From Sporosarcina pasteurii (GTDB lineage: Bacteria; Bacillota; Bacilli; Bacillales_A; Planococcaceae), in NCBI RefSeq assembly GCF_041295575.1, contig NZ_CP160452.1, forward strand, positions 2,294,001-2,358,000: 64,000 nt of DNA. Reading direction: 5' to 3'. Positions 26,389-34,295 of the stretch are shown piece by piece (positions within the stretch are counted from its first letter, which is position 1; every line of letters begins with the position of its first letter). Under the pieces are notes generated by a model. It searched no databases and had not been told where the DNA came from. It saw nothing but the letters and a program-made list of their open reading frames with translations. The position numbers and the translations under genes were made by a program.

Positions 26389-27999
26389 ATGCAAAGAAAA
26401 CGTAATTGGAGCTTGTTGCTAATTATGACAGTAGTCTTATCTATGTTTTTAGCAGCATGTGCAGGTGGAAGTAGTGATTCTGAGGAAGATAACAACTCAA
26501 ATGAATCCGATAGCACCACAAATGAAAAGGCATTAGACTTTGTTATCGCAACTATTTCCGATGCCGCAAAACTCGATCCACATCTTTCAACGGACGTCCC
26601 GTCATATAACGTCCAAAACAACTTATTTGATGGACTCGTCAAGAAAGACAAAGACGACCAAATCGTTGAAAATCTTGCAACTAATTGGGAAGTTATTGAC
26701 GATACAACTTGGGTTTTTGAACTTCGTGACGACGTAACATTCCATGACGGAGAAGCGTTTAATGCAGAAGTTGTCAAGAAAAACTTTGAACGTATTTTAG
26801 ATGAAAATATCGCTGCTCCACGTGCTTTTATTTTCGAGATGATTACCGACATCGAAGTACTTGATGAATACAAAGTACAATTAACAACTGAATTTCCATT
26901 TGCACCATTACTAGCGCATTTAACTCACCCAGTTGGTGCTATGGTTAGTCCAAAATCAATTGATGAAGACTATGCTGCAATGGAAGAAGGGAAAGAGCCA
27001 GGCAGTGTTATTAATGAGCACCCTGTCGGAACTGGTTTTTTCAAATTTGACAACTGGAATCACGGAACAGAAGTTAAATTAGTGAAAAACGATAACTACT
27101 GGGGTCAAGAAGTTCAACTTAATTCTGTTACTTTCAAAGCAATCCCTGAAGGTGGTACTAGATTAGCAGAACTAGAGACAGGTTATGCACATTTAATCGA
27201 GCCAGTCCAGCCGAGCGAAGTTGCTTTAGTCGAAGACTCTGATAATGCATTTGTTGATGAAAGACTTTCTTCTTCACTTGCATATGTTGGGTTTAACCTT
27301 GAGAAGGAACCTTTCGACAATAAATTAGTGCGTCAAGCTGTCACAATGCTAATTAGCCAAAATGATATTCTGGAAGGAATTTACGAAGGACATGGTTTGG
27401 CAGCAACTGGGCCACTTGCACCAGGTGTGTTCGGACATGCTGAAAATCTTAAACCACTTCCTCATGATCCAGATAAAGCATTAGAATTACTTAAAGAAGC
27501 TGGTTATGAAGATGGATTTAAAACAACGCTTTGGACGAATGACAATCAACAACGTATGGATATGGCAATCTTAATTCAAGAGGCATTAAAGCAAGCGAAT
27601 ATCGAAGTTGATATTGAAATTGTTGAGTGGGGTGCTTATTTAGATAAGACTGCTAACGGTGAACATGATATGTTCATCCTAGGATTAACAAATCCAGTTG
27701 GAGATGCAGATTATTTCCTTTCACAATTATTCCATTCAGAAAATAAAGGCTTATCTGGAAACCGTACTTTCTATGAAAATCCTGAAGTGGATAAATTATT
27801 AGTAGAAGCAAGACAAGAAATTGATGAAAACAAGCGTCTAGAACTATATACTACAATTCAAGAAATTCTAATTGAAGATGCCCCAATGATGTATGTTCAC
27901 CACCAATCATACTTATCGGGTCTTAGCAATTCAGTTGAGAATTATTGGATTGATCCATCAGGATACTACAAATTACAAGACATCACTATTAAAGAATAA
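26389..27999 (+). CDS. Oligopeptide/dipeptide-binding lipoprotein 1 (SBP family 5)
   Basis: A 536-residue extracellular solute-binding protein anchored by lipid. The lipoprotein signal is MQRKRNWSLLLIMTVVLSMF, and the lipobox LAAC follows. An acidic Ser/Asn-rich linker comes next. The family 5 fold then starts with FVIATISDAAKLDPH and includes WEVIDDTTWVFELRDDVTFH, PVGTGFFKFDNW, AYVGFNLEKEPFDN and NPVGDADYFLSQLFHSENKG. It is 156 bp upstream of a close paralogue and divergent from oppCBDF, the obvious transport partner. Ligand is unknown; peptides are most likely. Confidence 0.9.
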   Translation: MQRKRNWSLLLIMTVVLSMFLAACAGGSSDSEEDNNSNESDSTTNEKALDFVIATISDAAKLDPHLSTDVPSYNVQNNLFDGLVKKDKDDQIVENLATNWEVIDDTTWVFELRDDVTFHDGEAFNAEVVKKNFERILDENIAAPRAFIFEMITDIEVLDEYKVQLTTEFPFAPLLAHLTHPVGAMVSPKSIDEDYAAMEEGKEPGSVINEHPVGTGFFKFDNWNHGTEVKLVKNDNYWGQEVQLNSVTFKAIPEGGTRLAELETGYAHLIEPVQPSEVALVEDSDNAFVDERLSSSLAYVGFNLEKEPFDNKLVRQAVTMLISQNDILEGIYEGHGLAATGPLAPGVFGHAENLKPLPHDPDKALELLKEAGYEDGFKTTLWTNDNQQRMDMAILIQEALKQANIEVDIEIVEWGAYLDKTANGEHDMFILGLTNPVGDADYFLSQLFHSENKGLSGNRTFYENPEVDKLLVEARQEIDENKRLELYTTIQEILIEDAPMMYVHHQSYLSGLSNSVENYWIDPSGYYKLQDITIKE

Positions 28000-28012
28000 T
28001 ATTATTTCTTAA

Positions 28013-28053
28013 AAACTCGTAATATATCAAAGTATTACGAGTTTTTTATTTTT
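28013..28053 (+). terminator. Terminator of binding-protein gene 1
   Basis: 12-bp stem AAACTCGTAATA (28013-28024) with complement 28033-28044, followed by TTTATTTTT. It separates the two paralogues transcriptionally. Confidence 0.85.
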
Positions 28054-28057
28054 CTAA

Positions 28058-28086
28058 TTGTACAAATCATTTTTTTGTGCTATATT
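28058..28086 (+). promoter_or_regulatory. Promoter of binding-protein gene 2
   Basis: -35 TTGTAC (28058-28063), 17-bp spacer, extended -10 TGCTATATT (hexamer TATATT 28081-28086), the same design as the promoter of paralogue 1. It starts only 5 bp after the upstream terminator's T-run. Confidence 0.75.
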
Positions 28087-28089
28087 TCT

Positions 28090-28131
28090 GTTAACTGTTA
28101 TAAAACTCTTTCTATTTTTACAACAGTTAAC
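28090..28131 (+). promoter_or_regulatory. Hairpin at the 5' end of binding-protein mRNA 2
   Basis: 10-bp perfect inverted repeat GTTAACTGTT (28090-28099)/AACAGTTAAC (28122-28131), starting at the predicted transcript start and ending just before the AGGGGG ribosome binding site. Placement matches the hairpin of paralogue 1 although the arm sequence differs. Confidence 0.65.
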
Positions 28132-28155
28132 AAAAAGATAGGGGGAAATTACATA

Positions 28156-29772
28156 ATGAAAGAGAAAAGTAGATTAAAATGGCTTTTCGTTATGGTATTT
28201 GCGTTGTCTTTCGTCCTTGCAGCATGTGCTGGCGGATCTGATTCTGGCGACAAAGACAAAACAGATGGCGATAACGGAGAAGCAACAGAAAGCACTGTGG
28301 AGGGCGGCGATTTAGTCCTTGCTGTTCTATCAGATGCATCCTCATTAGACCCAGCTGGTTCTAACGATGTACCTTCATCAGTTGTACAGGCAAATATTTA
28401 TGAGACACTTGTTAACCGTGACGATGAGAATAATATCGTTGAAGGATTGGCAGTTGAGTGGGAAACAATTGATGAAACAACATATGAATTCAAACTTCGC
28501 GAAGGGGTTAAATTCCATGATGGAGAACCTTTCAATGCTGAAGCAGTAAAGGCAAACTTAGAGCGTATCCTTGATAAAGAAGTTGCTTCACCACGTTACT
28601 TCCTATTCGAAATGATTGAGAGCGTTGAAGTAGTAGATGAGTATACAGTACGTATTACGACTGAATACCCGTTTGCACCGTTATACGCACACCTTTCACA
28701 CAATGGTGGCGGAATGGTCAGCCCTAAATCTATTGAAGCAGACTATGCTGCAATGGAAGAAGGAAAAGACCCAGGTACTATTATTTCTGAAAATCCAGTG
28801 GGAACTGGTTACTTTAAATTTGAAAGTTGGAACCCTGGTAATGAAATTAAACTAGTTAGAAACGATGACTATTGGGGCGACAAAGTCCACATTGATACTG
28901 TAACATTTAAAGTTATTCCTGAAAGTACAACACGTAATGCTGACCTTGAGCGTGGATTCGTACACGTGACAGATCCAGTGCAACCAATTGAAGTTGATGA
29001 AATTAATGCAGGAGATTATGCAAAGGTTTTACAAAAACCATCTTCAAGTTTATCTTACATCGGATTTAATGCTGAAAAAGAACCTTTCAACGATCCGAAA
29101 GTACGTCAAGCAATCTCAATGATGGTTAACAAAGAGGAAATCATTAAAGGTGTTTACGAAGGCATTGGAATTCCGGCTGTCGGACCTTTAGCGCCAAGCG
29201 TGTTCGGCTACAACGAAGATGTAAAACCACTTGATTACAATGTAGAAGAAGCAAAGAAGTTAATGGAAGAAGCAGGCTATGCTGATGGCTTTTCAACAAC
29301 AATTTGGACGAATGACAGCCCGCAACGTATTGACATGGCAATCATTCTTCAAAACAGCCTAAAAGAGCTTAATATCGATGCAAAAGTTGAGCAAATGGAA
29401 TTCGGAACGTACTTAGACAAAACTGCTCAAGGTGAACATGATATGTTTGTCCTTGGCTGGTCTAACCCTACAGGAGATGCAGACTACGGAATGTACGCAC
29501 TATTCCATTCATCTCAAAAAGGAAATCCAGGAAACCGTACATTCTACGAAAACCCAGAAGTAGACAAGCTACTTGATGAAGGTCGTCGTGAATCTGACCC
29601 TGAAAAACGTATTGAAATTTACAATAAAATTCAAGAACACCTAATTGAAGATGCTCCAATGGTTTACATCCATCACCAGGAGTACCTAGTAGGGGTTAGC
29701 AACAAAATCACAGGATTCGACATTGACGAATCAGGTATCTACCAACTACAAAACGTAAAATTTGTAGAATAA
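28156..29772 (+). CDS. Oligopeptide/dipeptide-binding lipoprotein 2 (SBP family 5)
   Basis: A 538-residue lipoprotein: MKEKSRLKWLFVMVFALSFV, then lipobox LAAC and an acidic linker with GDKDKTDGDNGEA. It is colinear with paralogue 1, with matching blocks LDPAGSNDVPSSVVQANIYE, PVGTGYFKFESWNPGNEIKL, SYIGFNAEKEPFNDPKVRQA and HSSQKGNPGNRTFYENPEVD. ATG 28156 follows AGGGGG; the frame is open upstream across the promoter but that is not coding. The ligand is probably a different peptide range from paralogue 1, both feeding OppBCDF (inference). Confidence 0.9.
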   Translation: MKEKSRLKWLFVMVFALSFVLAACAGGSDSGDKDKTDGDNGEATESTVEGGDLVLAVLSDASSLDPAGSNDVPSSVVQANIYETLVNRDDENNIVEGLAVEWETIDETTYEFKLREGVKFHDGEPFNAEAVKANLERILDKEVASPRYFLFEMIESVEVVDEYTVRITTEYPFAPLYAHLSHNGGGMVSPKSIEADYAAMEEGKDPGTIISENPVGTGYFKFESWNPGNEIKLVRNDDYWGDKVHIDTVTFKVIPESTTRNADLERGFVHVTDPVQPIEVDEINAGDYAKVLQKPSSSLSYIGFNAEKEPFNDPKVRQAISMMVNKEEIIKGVYEGIGIPAVGPLAPSVFGYNEDVKPLDYNVEEAKKLMEEAGYADGFSTTIWTNDSPQRIDMAIILQNSLKELNIDAKVEQMEFGTYLDKTAQGEHDMFVLGWSNPTGDADYGMYALFHSSQKGNPGNRTFYENPEVDKLLDEGRRESDPEKRIEIYNKIQEHLIEDAPMVYIHHQEYLVGVSNKITGFDIDESGIYQLQNVKFVE

Positions 29773-29832
29773 GAATTGAAATGCTGAAACCGCCGGCTAA
29801 AGGCGCTCAGTTAGATCCAACAAGTATAATAA

Positions 29833-29878
29833 AACCCGACTACGTGGCTAAAACACCACACAGTCGGGTTATTTTTTG
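29833..29878 (+). terminator. Terminator of binding-protein gene 2
   Basis: Stem AACCCGACT (29833-29841) with AGTCGGGTT (29862-29870), an inner GTGG/CCAC pairing, and ATTTTTT. Confidence 0.85.
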
Positions 29879-29908
29879 ACTTGAGAGATGGGACGCTAAA
29901 ATTGACTA

Positions 29909-29948
29909 TAAAAAATCACCTAACCGTTTAAGGAACAGCTAGGTGATT
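29909..29948 (-). terminator. Terminator of the GH13-like gene
   Basis: 9-bp stem AATCACCTA (29914-29922) with TAGGTGATT (29940-29948), followed on the minus strand by TTTTATAG. Confidence 0.75.
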
Positions 29949-29954
29949 GATTTA

Positions 29955-31394
29955 CTATGAGGTCTTTTTATTCTTCTTTCCCCTACGAAAGATTGTAAAT
30001 AGTAAAGCAAAAAACGATACGTAGACAAGAATTGAAACGATTAAATACGGGGTATTATACCCTTTGTCTTCATCAGCTATATAAATTTCCGCTAATTCTC
30101 TTTCCAACACGACACGGTACTTCCCGTCTTTTGACTGTCGAACCATATCAGCTTCGATTAAGCCACGTAACCTTTTATTTTCCCCAATTTTTTCTTCGTC
30201 AATTTCTATGTTAGCAACTTCAGAGGTATTATTTATGACAATTAGCCAAGTTTCTTTGTCTGATGTTCTTGTAAATACTGTAAAACCACTTTCATTATGT
30301 AGCATTTCGAATTCGCCATTTCTAAGCGTCTCTGACTGATTGCGTAATTTATTTAAATCAGCGATATGATCATACAACTCCATATCTGTTTTAAAATTCA
30401 CGATAGGATGCGTTTCCGGTGCCTCTTTACCAGTTATCGCGATTTCACTTTCATAAGGCATCATCGGTACACCTGGTAACGTAAACAAAGCCGTTGCTGC
30501 AATCTTCCATCTTGTAGGCGGAAACATTCGCAGTTGTGTCATTTCATATGTAAATCGTGGACCAATTAACTCATCCAGTTGGATTAGATCAGTTGGATTT
30601 TTATCTTCAAATAAATTTAATTGCGCAGAATCTGGGTCAACTTGTGCATACGCTTGTTTTAACGCATTCATTTTTTCAATGTTTGGTGCCAGATCAAACT
30701 GTGCGGTTGAAGGCTCATTTGATAACATATAAAGTCCTGGTTTGATTGCTTTCGCCTCAGTAATGATTTCATTTAAATACGATTCGTCAAAGTCGCTAAT
30801 ATGCGTTAATCGAATCCCTGCTACATCGTACTTTTTAACGAATGAAAGAATCGCTTCTTTTAAGGTTTCTTTCACTTTATCATCTGTTGCGACCCAATTA
30901 GCAGTCCCTTCCCCTGTTGGGATAGATGCAAGTGTACCGTCTTGTATCCAGACATGCGCATCACTTATGCCATTCATAGGAAAATCAACAATAGTGCCAA
31001 TGTTTTTCTCATGCAAGACTTTAATCATGTCGATAAATTCTTCTTCAGTACCAAAATGAGGTTCGAATTCCTCGTAATTCAGCACTTGATTGCCGTCATA
31101 TGTAGCTGTTTTAAAAACCGGCCCGATTGAAGCGAGTGTGAATCCCATATTCACTATATAATCGACCTTTTCACTAATGCCAGCGAAGTCTCCCCCACTA
31201 AATGCATCCATGTCCTTTACGTCTACTTCTTCATCATTATGTAAATTCCCATCATAAAATCGATCGACTAGTACATCGTAAATGCTTTCATCTTGTAGTG
31301 ATCGGTGATTATCTGCTAACGCAGATGTAGGATGTCCGATAGAAAACACTAATAGAATCGACATCAAAATAGTTAGCCATCTAGTTCTTTCCAC
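29955..31394 (-). CDS. Membrane-anchored GH13-like protein with lost catalytic residues
   Basis: A 479-residue protein with a signal peptide (WLTILMSILLVFSIG, cleavage near ALA-DN) and a C-terminal membrane helix (YLIVSILVYVSFFALLFTIF) followed by RRGKKNKK, so the body faces outward. The body has the alpha-amylase (GH13) plan: YDVLVDRFYDGN, GFTLASIGPVFKTATYDGNQ, FGTEEEFIDMIKVLHEKNIG and TLPGVPMMPYESEI. Conserved region I should read DxVxNH but is VDFPMNGISD. The nucleophile Asp of region II is Thr (GIRLTHISDF). The region IV NHD motif is absent. A glutamate near region III (LSNEPS) remains. This suggests a sugar-binding or structural role rather than hydrolysis. GTG start behind GAGGAGG. Confidence 0.8.
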   Translation of the reverse strand: MERTRWLTILMSILLVFSIGHPTSALADNHRSLQDESIYDVLVDRFYDGNLHNDEEVDVKDMDAFSGGDFAGISEKVDYIVNMGFTLASIGPVFKTATYDGNQVLNYEEFEPHFGTEEEFIDMIKVLHEKNIGTIVDFPMNGISDAHVWIQDGTLASIPTGEGTANWVATDDKVKETLKEAILSFVKKYDVAGIRLTHISDFDESYLNEIITEAKAIKPGLYMLSNEPSTAQFDLAPNIEKMNALKQAYAQVDPDSAQLNLFEDKNPTDLIQLDELIGPRFTYEMTQLRMFPPTRWKIAATALFTLPGVPMMPYESEIAITGKEAPETHPIVNFKTDMELYDHIADLNKLRNQSETLRNGEFEMLHNESGFTVFTRTSDKETWLIVINNTSEVANIEIDEEKIGENKRLRGLIEADMVRQSKDGKYRVVLERELAEIYIADEDKGYNTPYLIVSILVYVSFFALLFTIFRRGKKNKKTS

Positions 31395-31707
31395 AAAAAA
31401 GCCTCCTCAAAGAGCTATTCTTCCGTCATTTTACCAAATAGGCCAAGATGCCGCCATGTATTGCGCGACAATAATGGAATACATTCATGAATTTGGGGCA
31501 ATTGTGTGACTAGATTCAAAGGGGTACATTCACTTAGATACTACCTCTACATTTATTCTTACAAAAAAACTACCTATTCAAACTTTGCGAATAGGTAGTT
31601 TCTCATTTTCATAATCCTTTATGTTACTGTTTTTTTAACAGTTAGGTAAACTGGTTGGACAATATGTATAATCAAGCGATTAACACATCCAAAAACCTCA
31701 CTTACCT
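31395..31707. other. 313-bp gap: only a terminator and a weak hairpin
   Basis: The GH13 gene's upstream region and the yisL terminator (31562-31601) lie here. A short ACTGTT/AACAGT hairpin around 31624-31641 is the only other structure seen; no gene is supported. Confidence 0.5.
31562..31601 (-). terminator. Terminator downstream of yisL
   Basis: 13-bp perfect stem AAACTACCTATTC (31567-31579) with complement 31589-31601, followed on the minus strand by TTTTTTTGT. Confidence 0.8.
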
Positions 31708-32082
31708 TTACGCTAAGAAATTAAGGCCAACTGGTAAATTAAAGCCTAAGTATAACGTGACAAATAAAACGATAGCGAAAATCATCCATAATTTCGATAC
31801 ATTTCTTCCTTTATTTGCACGCACGATAATCATTTCCATCAAAACAATGACAATTAATCCAACCAAAAACTTCACGCCGTACAATGCACTGTCAAGACTT
31901 GAATAGCGCATAAATAAGAAGAAACCTGATAATAAAATAAGCACATAAAATAACCGAGCAATCATATGCGTAATTTTACGACCTTTAGATCCTTTTGCCA
32001 TTACAGCTGTGATGACAAATAAAGCAACGCCCACGATCCATGAAAATAAATGTAAATGCGTTGTATTCGATAATACGTCCAA
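31708..32082 (-). CDS. yisL: UPF0344 membrane protein YisL
   Basis: A protein of about 124 residues with four predicted helices. It resembles B. subtilis YisL: THLHLFSWIVGVALFVI, KITHMIARLFYVLILLSGF and the final LGFNLPVGLNF align well from memory. The function is unknown. The longest frame starts at GTG 32089-32091, but TTG 32080-32082 sits 5 nt after GAGGTGA and is preferred. It lies downstream of yisK on the same strand, the same neighbours as in B. subtilis. Confidence 0.85.
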   Translation of the reverse strand: MDVLSNTTHLHLFSWIVGVALFVITAVMAKGSKGRKITHMIARLFYVLILLSGFFLFMRYSSLDSALYGVKFLVGLIVIVLMEMIIVRANKGRNVSKLWMIFAIVLFVTLYLGFNLPVGLNFLA

Positions 32083-32150
32083 AACATTCACCTCATCAAG
32101 TATTTAATCCTACATAAGTGTATCATAAATATGGTAATTAACGTAAGATT

Positions 32151-33053
32151 TTACACTTTGACAAAGCGGTTAGAAAGTGTTCCAATTCCTTCTATCGAAA
32201 TTTTCACCGTGTCGCCTTCCTTCAAAAAGGCTGGCGGATTCATCCCTTTACCGACTCCCGCTGGCGTTCCAGTTAATATGACATCCCCTGGTTCTAATGT
32301 GACAAAGCGGGAAACTTCCGCAAGAATATCTTCTATTTTATAAATCATCAAATCTGTTTGGCTACTTTGACGAACTTCATCATTTACCTTTGTCACAATC
32401 GCTAAATCATTTGGATTCGGAATTTCATCTTTGGTAACTAGATAAGGCCCCATCGGACAAGATTCATCTAGACTTTTACCTAGGAAAAATTGACCGTGTG
32501 CCGTTTGAATATCACGTGCTGTTATATCATTTGCTATTGTATAGCCAAAAATGTGGTCATATGCTAATTGAGTTGGAATATTTCTTCCTTCTTTACCTAT
32601 GACGACAGCCAATTCTCCTTCATAATCGAGATTTTCTGTCACATCATTATGGATTGGCAAGTCTTGTTCATCTGCTGCAATCGTCGTTGGCGATTTTGTA
32701 AAAATCATCAATTTCTCCGGCGGTGCCTCGTCTCCCATTTCAGTTGCATGGTCCAAGTAGTTCTTTCCAACACAAAGAATGTTTTTCGGCGTGCGCGGAA
32801 TCGGTGACAGCCATTCAATCTCTGTAAAAGCATATTTATATTGGACATTATCTTCTTGTTCTGCTCGTTCAACCATTTTGCGGATTTTCTCTACAAAATC
32901 TAAACCAGAAGCAATGCCTTCCACGATTGTTTTTGGAAATTGAGTTTGCTCATATTGATCGGCGAGGGCCAACACATCCCATACCGCATCTTCTCTTTTT
33001 ACTTTTGGTCCAAACAGCGTTTCCCCATTGTATTTGAACGACAATAACTTCAT
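32151..33053 (-). CDS. yisK: Fumarylacetoacetate hydrolase family protein YisK
   Basis: A 300-residue FAH-superfamily enzyme. The metal-binding catalytic domain has ILCVGKNYLDHATEMG, ENLDYEGELAVVIGKEGRNI, YTIANDITARDIQ and GDVILTGTPAGVGKGMNPP; the acidic ligands are in DYEGELAVV. B. subtilis YisK is an oxaloacetate decarboxylase that also associates with the cytoskeletal protein Mbl; that function is carried over by homology only. The N-terminal ~90 residues form the usual FAH cap. ATG 33051-33053 is chosen over a TTG (33063-33065) that directly abuts AAGGGAG. Confidence 0.85.
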   Translation of the reverse strand: MKLLSFKYNGETLFGPKVKREDAVWDVLALADQYEQTQFPKTIVEGIASGLDFVEKIRKMVERAEQEDNVQYKYAFTEIEWLSPIPRTPKNILCVGKNYLDHATEMGDEAPPEKLMIFTKSPTTIAADEQDLPIHNDVTENLDYEGELAVVIGKEGRNIPTQLAYDHIFGYTIANDITARDIQTAHGQFFLGKSLDESCPMGPYLVTKDEIPNPNDLAIVTKVNDEVRQSSQTDLMIYKIEDILAEVSRFVTLEPGDVILTGTPAGVGKGMNPPAFLKEGDTVKISIEGIGTLSNRFVKV

Positions 33054-33125
33054 TTTCTGTTCCAACTCCCTTATCTAGTATTCTCTCTACTCTTTCTAAT
33101 ACGACAAGCAATGACCAAAATCCTT

Positions 33126-34295
33126 TTATTTTGACGAATTCTTTCCATACGTTCCAAATCGCCATAGCGCTTCTACAGGGCCCATGCGGAATTTTGACAG
33201 CCAAAGCTTCGCAAAAATCAGTTGAATGACAAATACACCAATCGCAATGAACGTACCTGTCAATACGCTAATTTTTCCATATAAGCCCAGACCATAGGAA
33301 TAAAATATAAACGTTGCAATGACTGACTGGGAAAGATACGTCGTTAAGGACATCCTCCCTGCTATTCCGACAGGTCTACTAATCTTCCGAAATCCAGGTA
33401 CATTACAAAGCAATAATAATATCGCCAAATAGCCAGCCGCCAACAAAACACCGCCAAATGTATCTTGTAATTGAACTAAATCATAGGTCGGTTGTCCGGT
33501 ATGCGGGAGTGCTTTTATCCAGACACCTATTACAGTTGCAAGGATTGCCACGATGATAAGCCTGCCTTTTATTTCATGTGCACGTTCTATGATTTTCCAC
33601 TTAGACATCGCAGCACCGAACATAATAATTGGTAGAACGATAAAGAATCCAAGGAATGTGCTACCAAGTCCATAAAAAAGCCATTCAATCGCACGAAATG
33701 AAAAGATTTCCCCCAATGAACCATTCGCAAAAACTTCTATAGACCTTTCAATTTTCTCAGTATCTGCAAACCCTTCAACAAAAGTATCCGGATTTGTTTT
33801 CACAATGAATTTTGTAATGAGATATAGAATTCCAGCTGGTATTGTATAGAGTACAATCGCAAAAGGCGTTAACCACTTTGCTGGGATTCGAACAAAAATG
33901 ATGAGTAAGAATCCCATCGTTGCATAGGAAAATAGCACATCTCCTGACCAAATGACTAGTGCATGGACAAGGCCAAATACTAATAATAGCCCAAGCCGCT
34001 TTGACATCATACGAGTAAATGGTTGATTTCTAGCAATGGCTTTCTCATATTGCATATTCAATCCATAACCGAAAAGAAAGGCAAATATTGGATAAAAACT
34101 TCCTTGCACCAAAATATCTACCCATCGAAAAGCCACAGCATCATTCCCTGCGTTAAAATAAGTATACGGGTCTAGATAGAGATAAGGCGTATGAAACATT
34201 AACATATTCGCGATAAAAATCCCTAGTAAAGCAAACCCTCTCGTAATATCAATGGCTTCTATCCGGTTATCTGGCGTTGTCGGCTTAAGATTCAC
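33126..34295 (-). CDS. DUF418 family membrane protein
   Basis: A 389-residue polytopic membrane protein (about nine to ten helices) of the YeiB/DUF418 type. It shows the N-terminal NRIEAIDITRGFALLGIFIA, the SFYPIFAFLFGYGLNMQ block and the C-terminal AGRMSLTTYLSQSVIATFIF followed by FRMGPVEALWRFGTYGK. The family function is unknown; transport of a small molecule or acyl group has been proposed for relatives. The GTG start overlaps the addA stop (GTGA), an unexpected translational coupling to a DNA-repair gene. Confidence 0.87.
   Translation of the reverse strand: MNLKPTTPDNRIEAIDITRGFALLGIFIANMLMFHTPYLYLDPYTYFNAGNDAVAFRWVDILVQGSFYPIFAFLFGYGLNMQYEKAIARNQPFTRMMSKRLGLLLVFGLVHALVIWSGDVLFSYATMGFLLIIFVRIPAKWLTPFAIVLYTIPAGILYLITKFIVKTNPDTFVEGFADTEKIERSIEVFANGSLGEIFSFRAIEWLFYGLGSTFLGFFIVLPIIMFGAAMSKWKIIERAHEIKGRLIIVAILATVIGVWIKALPHTGQPTYDLVQLQDTFGGVLLAAGYLAILLLLCNVPGFRKISRPVGIAGRMSLTTYLSQSVIATFIFYSYGLGLYGKISVLTGTFIAIGVFVIQLIFAKLWLSKFRMGPVEALWRFGTYGKNSSK

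Noticed and set aside
26265-26873. 202-codon minus-strand Ser-rich frame opposite binding-protein gene 1
   Set aside because: A shadow of the real gene on the other strand; no start signals and the composition is complementary to it.
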